Source: Parapristionchus giblindavisi
Taxonomy: Eukaryota > Nematoda > Chromadorea > Rhabditida > Diplogasteridae
Assembly (NCBI GenBank): GCA_943737045.1
Contig: CALSFV010000243.1
Span: 575,001 to 639,000 of the forward strand
Direction of reading: 5' to 3'
Length of the DNA stretch: 64,000 nt
Shown here: piece after piece, positions 33,144 to 43,930 of the stretch
Numbering within the stretch: the first letter of the stretch is position 1
Layout of the letters: each line of letters opens with the position of its first letter
The notes under the pieces: model-generated
Databases searched by the model: none
What the model was told of the DNA's origin: nothing
The model's input: only the letters and a program-made list of their open reading frames with translations
Position numbers and translations under genes: made by a program

Positions 33144-33384
33144 AAAATTAGAAAAGATCACAATTCTCCCGCTAACGACATCGCTCACTATGAATCATAA
33201 AGATCATTAAATTTATTTATTTGATATAGACGTGGCAAGACTGGCACATAAATAATGATTGGGCGAAGTCCTTGTCGTAAGAAGAACCGAGAGCAAAGCA
33301 AATTGATGTTAAGAGCCCGTGAAACGATAAGAAAAGTGGCGAGAAAGTGTGTAAGTCGAGGAGTGTTCTGTTTTTTCCATCTTT

Positions 33385-33568
33385 TTATGACTTTTGAATA
33401 GAGTATAAGATCAGCCAAGACAGACTCGTACCTCCAAGAGCGGCAATGGTTCCTATGATTTCCTGACGACGTCTTCGATGATGTCGACGGTTGTCAGTGA
33501 GTAAACGAAGACGATTGTCATCTTGTCGCGCTTCATGGATACGACCACTCACGATAGACTAAGGCGCT
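33385..33568 (-). pseudogene. Decayed coding exon, unknown protein
   Basis: On the minus strand, after TTATTTCAG, one frame reads through a basic stretch (DNRRHHRRRRQEIIG) into a hydrophobic tail (LGGTSLSWLILYSIQKS) and a stop. An early in-frame stop follows the acceptor. The A2 copy (about 59630-59816) keeps LGGTSLYWLILNSIQ but has a different upstream frame. It looks like a membrane-anchored protein fragment that has decayed in both copies; I do not recognise it. Confidence 0.3.
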
Positions 33569-34771
33569 CTGAAATAAATTTACATTAAATTTAATTAAAT
33601 AAATAATTAGAAATACTGAAATAATGATGAAATGAATTTGACATTATCCAAAGAAATAGTTCAATAGTAAAAGGAATAGTTCAGTTTAGAATATGAATCT
33701 TAAACAAGTGAGAGAGAATTACGAACGGGGAATATGGTATGAACGAAATGATAATGGCAATAACAGATCGATAATCACGAGAGAGATATGGAAGAAGAGT
33801 GACGATGAGGAAGAGACATAGAAGAAAACGGCGGGAAAATCACCGAGAGTGACACAAAAAGGAAGAGAGGAATGAGAGATGTAGTGAGAACATGGCAAGA
33901 TCATTGCCAGAAGGAATTGGAGAGAGAAGTAGAGAGATGGAGGAATAGAGAAGGAAAGAAAGAGGGAGAACAATAGCAAGAGTCTGAACTATAATAATTA
34001 AGAATAGAAAAACAAGAAAATAGGTGTAGCGAAAAGTAGTTCAATTCAAAGAAGGTAACGACCGAGAATGGATACTCAATCAACATTATTGATGGTAGAT
34101 CGTTTGCGAGAACATTGTTTTCTTTCTTTTCACTCTCTCGTTCTCCGTCTGCTCTCTCGAGGATCTCCAAAGCACGTGGTGAAGGCAAAGATCAAAGATC
34201 AATTTTAAAAAGGAAACGAAGAGGGAGATAAGTGAGGAGAGGCAAAACTACCAAAGACTGTAAATGAAAAGAACAAGATAAAACATGTTAGAAATAATCA
34301 TAAGCAAATCGGACTGAAAAAAAATGGTAGACTAGACAACAACAACGAAATTATGTGCGAAATTTATAAAGTTGAGATATCGAATAAACAAAATAGGGAT
34401 GGAATGAGGAAAGTGGAGAGGAAGAGGGGACATAGAAGACCTAGTCGAGAACACAGGGGAAGAGACAGAAGAAGTTAGGGAATCAATCACCAGTGAGTCA
34501 ACAGCACTATTGATGGTAGATCATTGACGACGGCATATGTTTTCTTTCTCTGCACTCTCTCGTTTTCCCACACTCTCTCACGCTGTCTGTACTCTCTCAC
34601 AGTTGCACACTCTCCTCTATGATCAAAGAACGATCACATAAGAGCAAGGGAAGGAATCAATATTCGATATCAGACAGATCGCTTGACTAGACTCCACTCA
34701 GTTCGATGACTCTAGGAACAGGGTAGATCATCCCTTCTAGAACGTCAAGATTGAGCGCGTGAGCGGATCCG

Positions 34772-34779
34772 TATATAAG
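34772..34779 (+). promoter_or_regulatory. TATA-like site at the end of A1
   Basis: TATATAAG after GAGCGGATCCG, conserved at 61138-61145 in A2 along with about 150 bases on each side. No downstream gene was identified, so it may be a former promoter or LTR. Confidence 0.35.
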
Positions 34780-35013
34780 ACAACATGATCGCGGTTATTT
34801 TCATTTATCGTCTAGTCCGCTTGGCTCGTCTTGATCTCTCCTCGGCCCAACTACAACTCAGATGATCGTCTCTTTCTCAACTACCAGGAGTACTCTGCGC
34901 TCATCGCCATGCGGGTTCGCCTTCCATCTACACACGGATCCGTCTGCTTGTTCAGTGAGACCGTCGATTGTCGTATAGACTACCTTTCTGCTACTGTGTT
35001 TTCTCTCATATCT

Positions 35014-35440
35014 TACAGTATCCGCTGACTTACCGTAGTTTTATCCGTTGACTTACCGTATTCTCTGACTTACCGTAGTTTCATCCGCTGGCGTACCGTA
35101 GTATCAACCGTTGACATACCGTAGTTTATCCGCTGACTTACCGTAATTTTATCCGCTGACTTACGTTATCCACTGACTTACCGTATCCACTGAGGTATCG
35201 TAGATTCATCCGTTGACTTACAGCATTCACTGACTTACCGTATACGTTGACTTACCGTAGTATCATCCGTTGACTTACCGTAGTATCATCCGTTGACTTA
35301 CCGTAGTATCAACCATTGACTTACCGTAGTATCAACCGTTGACTTACCGTAGTTTTATCCGCTGACGTACCGTATCCGTTGACTTACCGTAGTATCATCC
35401 TTTGACTTACCGTATTCACTGACTCACCGTAGTTTCATCC
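35014..35440. repeat. Minisatellite, TTGACTTACCGTAG units
   Basis: About twenty irregular units of 16-25 bp built on (C/A)CGTTGACTTACCGTAG plus TATCAT or TTTTATC spacers. It begins at the exact point where A1 and A2 stop matching. Confidence 0.85.
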
Positions 35441-36338
35441 TCGAGCGATTGTGTACTGAAGTTTATAATATCATGGATAGCTAATTTTGGTAGTCTCACC
35501 TATTGCACTCTCACTACACACGCGCACTCGGTTAGTCGGTAAAGGAATATTGTAGGTCCCTCGCTAGTTCCTAAAGGCACTTTTTTATTGATTGGCTTAC
35601 CGTATTCCGTTCTAACCGTATCCATTTCGCTCCATCGTCCCCATGGTCCCACCTCTGTCTGTACGGTACCGTAACCCGCTTTGACCGTAGATGGGGTACT
35701 CCCGGTTGCGAGCTATTCATACCGCTCACCGGATTTACTCCATGTACGGCTGGGTATGGTGTCGTGGATAGATTAGTATAGAATTCCGTATATTTTGCAT
35801 GTGTATCATGTATTAGCACTCTTATCCTCTACCGTAGATATCTTTCTTACTGTTGCCCTTCGTTCTTTTCATCACATCCCCCAGTTAGTTTCATTTTCTA
35901 AGTTGCTCTTTGATCTGTGATCTTTATTCTATCGTTCTTCGTCATTCAGTCCTCTATAAATTTCGAGTCTTTTTCAGGTCCTGCAACCCTTTTTGATCGA
36001 TTGATTAGCCATGAACGTTGGCAAACCGTTTGCCGACAAACGTGACTTCATAACCATAGGCGTTCGCCAGAGATCCTCCTGTGACGTCATGTTTGTCGGC
36101 AAACCGTTTGCCGACGTTCATAGATACGGCCTTTGGCCTTCCGTTTGCCCGTCCCGGATCAACGACTCCTCTATTCTGAATGGCCAAGAAACCGGACTTC
36201 AATCCCCAATGGAGATGGTCTACTTTGAAAGGTATATTTGTCTCCGGCCACGTATTCAATAAATGCACAAAGATGAGAAAAGTGTAAAGTTGTCCACTTT
36301 AGCTTTCGGAAATATGATATCATTGCCAACTATAAACA
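35441..36338. other. Intergenic DNA before the LTR element
   Basis: More scattered TTACCGTA and CCGTAGA motifs to about 35850, then a palindromic MITE at 36007-36131. No gene. Confidence 0.45.
36007..36131. mobile_element. TGACGTCA palindromic MITE
   Basis: GAACGTTGGCAAACCGTTTG and its complement form the arms; the right arm has TGTGACGTCATG, and the left has the variant GTGACTTCAT. Confidence 0.65.
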
Positions 36339-36720
36339 CGTTACATCCCCGTCTATTCATTCTCTTTCACAATATTAGTCATCTCCCTTCTTTGACTGAT
36401 CTTTCTCTACCTCTCCCTCTTTTCATCAGAGGCGTGGTCTTTGGACTACCTCCCTTTAGAGAGAGATCAGGCTAAGATGGGGAGAGGTCGCTTTAGTTTT
36501 GTTTCTTACTTTCTTTTCCTTAATTAGTAAACCCCACTTTCTAGCCCCATGCCTAGGTATCGAAGGTTAGGAGGAGTTTCTTATATGTTTATTGTATCTG
36601 TAGATAAATAATATCTTTATCCCCTCTTTAGTATTTGGTTTACACGACCAGGGGTTTAGTACCTGCGTCCCCGTTTCAGACGCTCATTATAGCAATGAGT
36701 GGGGGACGTAGGATATTACG
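36339..36720 (+). repeat. Left LTR (382 bp)
   Basis: Begins CGTTACATCCCC and ends GGATATTACG. Matches the right LTR base for base as far as I could read. Confidence 0.85.
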
Positions 36721-37886
36721 TGGAGTCCCGGCTCGTCCTCCTTCCAGTACTTAGGGTCCACAGTGCATGCTACACCATTTATTTAACTTTACCCCTAATT
36801 ACTCCCCTTGAACCTAACTTTTCGCACTGATCACGCAAATCGTTAGATCTTCTTGCACACCAATTAGGAAAACTCCGACCCTGCCATATTCTCTACCCGT
36901 CCGAGTTGCGCGCTTTTCCCAGCCTAGCATGTCCCAGCACCTTATCGTATTCTTTGTATGCATGCGTCCGAGTTCGCTCCGCATTGCCAGTAATGGACGT
37001 TGAGAATACTCCGTCGTTTTTGCCCACCTCTTCTATGCTGGTTTTTCACAGTGCCGTTTCCCTTGTACCTCGCTTATAGCACAGTCCCCATGCACACGTA
37101 TACCCACTGGCGACCGTTGGACGTTTCCGAGTTTTCTCCGCCAACTACTCTTCACAATTTGGTTTTGAAAAGCTTGCACAATCACTTTTCTTTTGCCTGT
37201 ATTGCTCAAAATTTGGTTCAATTCTGCACATTCCATCGTCATGGGATTCTTGGTCGATAGCAATGTCGTCTAAGGCTGTATCACGGCACCACACTGTTTA
37301 CCCGAGCACGAGCACACCACCTGTCATCTTAAGATGCATGAATATACGTGTTGCACGCGAGATGCCCTCTATCGGGAGAGGAAGTATGCGCTTGTTTATT
37401 GATCGGCACGATCGTGATATCGATGCTTGTTTAGAATAGCTTGAGTTGTGCTATTTCTTTGTTCCTCTGATCCTCCTAAATTTTCTTCCATTTTTGTTCG
37501 CACTCTATCGATCAAGAACTCAGAGATTGCACATACTGCCGCCGCCCCATACAATAATCAACTTTTTTTTCTGTATTCACTTCACACCTTGGCTCTTAAC
37601 CCACTCACCCCCAATCGCGGCCACCTCATTAGGACTAATGATCCAATAGGTGCAAGACCCTCGCACGCCTCAAATAAAAGCGCAAATGCAGTCGTCGACG
37701 GGGAATTTGGTTGACGATAAATGGGCATGGGACTACCTATAGCGACCTCTCCACATCTAATCGATCCAATCGGCCAAACTCTCTCTCACCACAGCCTCTT
37801 CGGTTGCATAAGTGCAACCACCTGGCGACACGTCTCTCCGCGTCAGACAAAGAGACATCCTCTTCCCCCTCATCTCAGTCTACCAT

Positions 37887-37917
<31 letters not shown>

Positions 37918-39468
37918 CTCATACCCTCTCCCTACTCCCATTCATACTTTCGCGCACTTTCCTACAGATTCCCACATGCCCTTTTAACATCCCCCTAACT
38001 TCCATTTTTTCTCCCTCTTCCTTCCTTTCATTCCCTTTACCGTACCTTCCTTAAAATCTCCCATCCTCCCCCCCCTTCCCTAGTCGTCTATCGTCTTCTT
38101 AGTCATCTATCATCTAATTCTTCAATCGTCTACCACATCGTTTACACTCCATTCTTCTTAGTCGTCCACTCGTCTTAGTCTACAACCGACTGTCTCATCT
38201 ACTAGTCTCCACCTCGTCCTTATCTTCACACAGAATGCATCTGAACGTCCACTAATCCATCTTCCCATGGATTGTTGAATGGATAAGACGTAATCTCGAG
38301 GAGGCCCTCTCATCTTTTTGTTCGAGAAAGTGCGAACGACTGGGTCGAGTATCTCCCAATCGTGGCCTTCGCTCTGAAAACGACACAAGATCTGCTGACC
38401 CTCCATCCGGCCCTGTCCTCGCCTCGTCATCTACGTCAGAAGCCATCGTCATCACTCCTACCGCGAGAAGATCTGCGAGACTGGCAAGAAGAGTCAGTTG
38501 CAATGTATTCTATCGTTCCATTGTTTTATTGTTTCTATATTATCACATTATCCATTTTATTTGTATCCTAATAATCAATCATCTTATTTTTATTCTCATA
38601 ATCATCCATTTTTATTCGTATTTCCCATAATCAACCATTTTTATTCTTATGAACATTTTATTTTTATCGTTTTAACATGTTCATTCTTTATTTTAATCCC
38701 CCTTCTTTTCTCCCATATATCACATGCATCTACAACCAATTAATTTCATTTCGTTATCACCCAATTACTGTTTTTCTATTTTCTTATTCTATTCCCAATT
38801 TCAAGTACATACAGAGATTAGAAATTCCTAACAAACTCTTTTGAAACCTTGGATTTCTGACTGAAACTATTAACTGAGTTGCCAAATCAAAATGCCAAAA
38901 GAATGAGGCATATCTTCATTCCTCCATTACTCATTCAATAACTCGATTCATCTATGTACAATTATGATGATCTTCACACTCCCGTCAGTACAGTGATTAT
39001 CCATTCTTCATTTCTTCATTCACTGCATTTCTTTGCCTTCATCATCATCATCTCATCGTCCACGACATGGACTCTATCAGCCTTTCACTTTATACAGGCT
39101 CAATGAATCACCTTCACTTCGTCATTCTTCTCCCTACTTGGATTTCATCTCGACATGAAAGATTCTAGAAGAATGACTGATCTCCCACTGTCACTCTCCA
39201 CTACTTAAAGAGACAGTCCCATCCCTCTCGTAATGGAATGAAGATTTTTAAAAAAAAGATTAAAAAAAACAATAATCAAAAGAGCAACTTTTCTCAGTCA
39301 TGTAGAAGTAGGCAGGAATCCAACCTAATCAATACTTTCCTCCACCATATTATCTAATCTCTGTACATCATTCTTGTACACTTAACATCCCTAGACTCAA
39401 TTATTCGTTTGATTCAATATTAGTTGTTTTATTCTTTCGCGGGAGCTCAAGCCCGTTAAGTTGTAAGA

Positions 39469-39850
39469 CGTTACATCCCCGTCTATTCATTCTCTTTCAC
39501 AATATTAGTCATCTCCCTTCTTTGACTGATCTTTCTCTACCTCTCCCTCTTTTCATCAGAGGCGTGGTCTTTGGACTACCTCCCTTTAGAGAGAGATCAG
39601 GCTAAGATGGGGAGAGGTCGCTTTAGTTTTGTTTCTTACTTTCTTTTCCTTAATTAGTAAACCCCACTTTCTAGCCCCATGCCTAGGTATCGAAGGTTAG
39701 GAGGAGTTTCTTATATGTTTATTGTATCTGTAGATAAATAATATCTTTATCCCCTCTTTAGTATTTGGTTTACACGACCAGGGGTTTAGTACCTGCGTCC
39801 CCGTTTCAGACGCTCATTATAGCAATGAGTGGGGGACGTAGGATATTACG
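39469..39850 (+). repeat. Right LTR (382 bp)
   Basis: Direct copy of 36339-36720, followed by the AACA target duplication. The bases just upstream do not form a clear polypurine tract. Confidence 0.85.
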
Positions 39851-39976
39851 AACATCTATGAATCTATGATATTCTCTTCTTTTACAGGTCGACTCTCTGT
39901 TTCGTAGTCGTAGTCATCATCGTTGATGAGCTACTCTAGCGGCTTCTGGCGGTGACAGCGATGCCACGTCGGCCTT

Positions 39977-40317
39977 GGCGCTACTGGAGTGAAAACTACT
40001 ACTCCTTGTCGCCACTGGAGTGAAAACTACTACTCCTTGTCGCCACTGGAGTGAAAACTACTACTCCTTGGCGCCACTGGAGTGAAAACTACTACTCCTT
40101 GTCGCCACTGGAGTGAAAACAACTACTCCTTGGCGCCACTGGAGTGAAAACTACTGCTCCTTGGCGCTACTGGAGTGAAAACTACTGCTCCTTGGCGCCA
40201 CTGGAGTGAAAACTACTACTCCTTGTCGCCACTGGAGTGAAAACTACTACTCCTTGGCGCCACTGGAGTGAAAACTACCACTCTTTGGCGCCACTGGAGT
40301 GAAAACTACAACTCCAC
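39977..40317. repeat. Minisatellite, 31-bp unit x 11
   Basis: Eleven consecutive copies of a unit containing CCACTGGAGTGAAAACTACT and CTCCTTG, differing at a few positions (GTCGCC or GGCGCC, TACTAC or TACTGC). 31 is not a multiple of three, so it is unlikely to be coding. Confidence 0.92.
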
Positions 40318-41301
40318 TTCTACTCGGTACCCGTGCTTGCAATGAAAATGCTGCCCTTGGAATCATCGACTAATTGTTCATTGTTTAGACCGAATCGTTT
40401 CATCAGCGTTGACCGTCCGGGGAAGGCTGTCATCTTCGTTGGGAGATGGTGAATGCACTTGACGGGCGTCTGAAGGTGGATGGAGTGCGCTCACACTCTG
40501 CTTTCCAATTTGAATAAATATTTTGGGGTTTGATGTCTGTAAGCAGTGTCTAAGCCCGCGAAGTTAAATGGGCGGAGTGAGAATCACTACGCAAGCGCGA
40601 TTATTCAGAGTGGGCGGAGCTACATATCAGTGGGTTCGAGAGAGTTCATGAAAAGTTTACACCAAATGAATATCAGGTCGGAGAATTACCGACGATTACT
40701 GCAGTATCTGAATTCCACAAAAAATGAGAGAGCTACAAAAGTATAAATTTGCCGGCAAAAATCCTTTTGCACACTCTCTCGTAACTTTTTTCTCTTCTTT
40801 TCATAACTTTTGAAGTGATTATGGCAGGAAGAAAAATACGAAGAACATGGTCACCACCAGATTCTCTATTCATACTCTCTCGCATCGCGGAAATGCGATA
40901 GGTTGGAATGTTCTTAAGAAAAAAAATATCAAGAATTCAGGGAGTACTGCATTAGGTTAAGCAGGTCCGAAGAAGATATCAGGCTGAATTGGCCTTGATT
41001 TATCTCTGCCAGTGATCTCCCGCCGGACTTCGTTTGGCTTGAATAAATGTACAATCTACATTTTAGATGTGCTGTACTTATGGGGTGAAATGAACGGAAG
41101 AGACGCAACATCGAATTGTTACTGCATATTTTTCTGAAAATTTTCTGAAACAACTCAATTTTAATCTCTCCCTTTTGTTCTATCTTTCTAATTTCTAGGA
41201 AATAGCTAAATTTCATCACATTTCCGCAATCTATCAAGGAATAGCCGTATACAGTATGCATAGATGAGCTAACTACAGTAATAGCTTACAGAGCCATTAT
41301 C
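40318..41301. other. Intergenic repeat fragments
   Basis: 40545-40575 contains the complement of a CCGCCCACTTAACCGTGCGG block from 32655. 40768-40890 repeats the CTTTTGCACACTCTCTCG block found beside the SINE-like elements. 41015-41045 repeats the CAGTGATCTCCCGC(A/C)GGAC motif of 7540. No gene. Confidence 0.45.
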
Positions 41302-41957
41302 GGGGGGCGATCGATTCGGCAACGATCGTTTCGGCAACGGATCATAAATCGGTTGCGAGATGGCCTATGGCAACAAAAGTTGTACCATTGTTATCAGTAG
41401 GGGTGTACGGTATTGTGCTACCGTAACCGTCGGGAATCGTGAACTGATTTTTTTCATTGGACCCATGACCCGGGGTTCATGGTTGAAAATTACCGAAGTC
41501 GAAAAATTCATGATGGTCCGAGACCAAATACTATATGCCTGCATATCAACATTCAGCTAACTTTTATTTTCATGGATACCGTAACCCCAACTACCGTAAT
41601 CAAACCGGGATTTGTCTTGAATTTCGATATAGTATTGAAAAGTATGGTAGCTAGATTACGGTAGTTGGGGTTACGGTATCCATGAAAATAAAAGTTAGCT
41701 GAATGTTGATATGCAGGCATATAGTATTTGGTCTCGGACCATCATGAATTTTTCGACTTCGGTAATTTTCAACCATGAACCCCGGGTCATGGGTCCAATG
41801 AAAAAAATCAGTTCACGATTCCCGACGGTTACGGTAGCACAATACCGTACACCCCTACTGATAACAATGGTACAACTTTTGTTGCCATAGGCCATCTCGC
41901 AACCGATTTATGATCCGTTGCCGAAACGATCGTTGCCGAATCGATCGCCCCCCCCCC
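41302..41957. mobile_element. Perfect fold-back element, 300-bp arms
   Basis: 41302-41601 is the reverse complement of 41654-41953 without visible mismatch; the loop is 52 bp. Flanked by ATTATC at 41296-41301 and 41958-41963, and the ends are G/C runs (six G at left, ten C at right). The mirrored 66-codon frames in the arms are a consequence of symmetry. Confidence 0.88.
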
Positions 41958-42061
41958 ATTATCACCTCAATATTAACGGTGCCATTACAGAATGTAAAGT
42001 ATATTCTGTTATTCTTGTTATTTTTTAGATTTATGAAAAAATTGTAATAATACAAAATATT

Positions 42062-42104
42062 AGCCTCGTGCGGGGCTCGAACACGGGACATTCAGATTAA
42101 AAGT
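42062..42104 (-). pseudogene. tRNA-Lys 3'-half fragment
   Basis: AGCCTCGTGCGGGGCTCGAA and then CAGATTAAAAGT, truncated at the anticodon loop like the fragments at 29121 and 53718. Confidence 0.7.
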
Positions 42105-43930
42105 ATGCAAATTTATGAATACGGGAAATCGATTGGAAACAATCCCTACACGAGCAAATCCAATCTCTATGTATTGTTTCGCTTATAAGAATCATTGATT
42201 ATTTACGTAAAACAGATAAGCACAATCAGTTTTATATTTTTTTTTATACGAGTAAAGCCATAATGATGATGGATAAAAACAGTAAAAGATAAGTTTTAGA
42301 TCATTGGTTACCATATGTAGAATATAAATTAATTAGGATAAATTAATTAATAAATTAATTAAGATTGTAGAAGATTCTCCTTTCTCTTTCTCCGATTCTT
42401 CGTTGGGAGTTTATAATCTAAATCCTGATATTATACGTGCATTGTTCTAGTTGGGGTCAATACACGAGTTGGTCTCGATTACTGAAGAAGAATGCTAAAA
42501 GAAACAATATTAATAATATTATTATAATTATTGAGTTTGATAACTCTATAATAAAAAAAAGTTCATTATTACGTTATTTTTTTAAAATTTTATATTATTC
42601 TTATTAAATTATTTTCAATAGCATTATCAAGTTTACCATTAGACTATCTGTAGGACAGCCTCAGACGAAGTTAATGTTCGTTCCTTAACAATGGATGTTT
42701 AATAGTGAGAAAGGCTATATTTATGAAAAAATAAAATAATAATAATTACCTTGCCCCTACATATTGGGTAGGAAGAGCATGTTCTTTATTCGACATCATC
42801 GGTTCATCAGTAGTCGATACCATGCTGATCCTCCACCGCAGTCGCCTTATCTCAGAAGATGATGTGATTTGTGATTGTGTTCGCAGCTAAAAGAGTTAAA
42901 AGAGTTATTTAAATAGCTTGAGTATTTATCACCTATTTGGAGGCACGTGCTTCATTAGTAGCTTGGGGTATTTCCTTAAAGTCAAAAATCGAATAAACAG
43001 TTTAAGTTAATTTGCTATGAATAAAACAGTTTTCAAAATAATTAATGAAATAAACTAATATGATAAATGCACCCCATTCCTACGGGTCGATGAGAATATT
43101 CTGTATTGAACGTAAAAATAACTTGTTATCTTTCTACGAAAGCATCCGGAATGACTATTTCTTGTTTAGCACAGTTCAGAAACTAGAAAAATCTCTTTTA
43201 ATTATATAATCAGCTCGGCCAAGGTCAGACGGTTTAGGTGTGAGGAAGTGGAAAGGTAATCGAGAGTTAGGCGAAAGGGGCCCGTTGTACATTTTAAACG
43301 AAAAAAAGGAGTCTAGACTATTGACGTTTTCAAAAGACCACATGGAGTCTATATTTTACCAAGGTAAAAAGAATTTTATGCATGTATCTACATGATAAGA
43401 GAGATTGTCTGAGAGGACTCATATATGAGAGGAAATAGCAAAAAATAAATATTTTTGTTTGATGTGGAATATAATAGCGCACTACCAGGCGACCTCAGCC
43501 GTGCATATGAGAAAGTTAGATTTTGTGTCTGAAGGTTACTGTAAGCGAAAATGTTCGGTAGGTCGAAAAAATTATTTCGGTTCCCAAGCATCCGATCGAC
43601 ACGGGAGTGGTACGGATCGATTCCTTGTGCGAATACAAGCAACTTTTGCATCGACAACTTTTTAAAGAAGGGGAACCACGAGTTTTTTCGTGACTAAACT
43701 GGCCAGACAGAACTATTGATCACATCTCCTTGTATACAAAACCAATTTTCTCTAAAATTTTAGATGCCCCAGAATACCGTAATTCGGACTTAAAGTTCAT
43801 TGATATGCCCAGGGAAAGGCGCGAGATTTTGAAATTGAAGCATAAATGTATAGAAAATTGCAAACGGGAATCGAACCCGTGTGGCGCGGTTACAAGCACT
43901 GACTACTAACCACTGAGCCACACACTCTAC
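42105..43930. repeat. Diverged sub-repeat of the array (C copy)
   Basis: Homologous to about 29164-31262 in A1, including GACGAAGTTAATGTTCG and GAGTTTTTTCGTGACTAAAC, and ending with a SINE-like sequence. More diverged than A1 and A2 are from each other. No gene. Confidence 0.65.

Larger units (their letters stand above)
28187..35020. repeat. A segment, first copy (A1) of the tandem duplication
   Basis: Collinear with 53056-61399, with long stretches differing by only scattered bases (compare 29760-30560 with 54362-55168). Differences include a TTAA MITE and a tRNA gene present only here, about 390 bp at 30632-31019 and about 370 bp at 32095-32467 missing from A2, and a 2.4-kb element present only in A2 (empty TA here at 31794-31795). 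Apart from the tRNA and SINE-like sequences I find no intact gene. Confidence 0.85.
36339..39850 (+). mobile_element. LTR retroelement without coding domains, 3.5 kb
   Basis: Two 382-bp direct repeats, apparently identical, flank 2.75 kb of internal DNA, with AACA target duplications at 36335-36338 and 39851-39854. Immediately after the left LTR is TGGAGTCCCGGCTCG, which has the form of a tRNA primer site. The interior has a C homopolymer at about 37890-37911, pyrimidine-rich tracts and only short frames; no protease, reverse transcriptase or integrase motif was seen. It fits a non-autonomous (LARD/TRIM-like) element. Strand is assigned from the primer site. Confidence 0.8.

Noticed and set aside
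37711..38503. Several 80-95 aa frames inside the LTR element
   Set aside because: Overlapping frames around a C homopolymer and pyrimidine tracts; no gag or pol motif.
41360..41895. Two identical 66-aa proteins on opposite strands
   Set aside because: They are mirror images produced by the perfect palindrome, not two genes.
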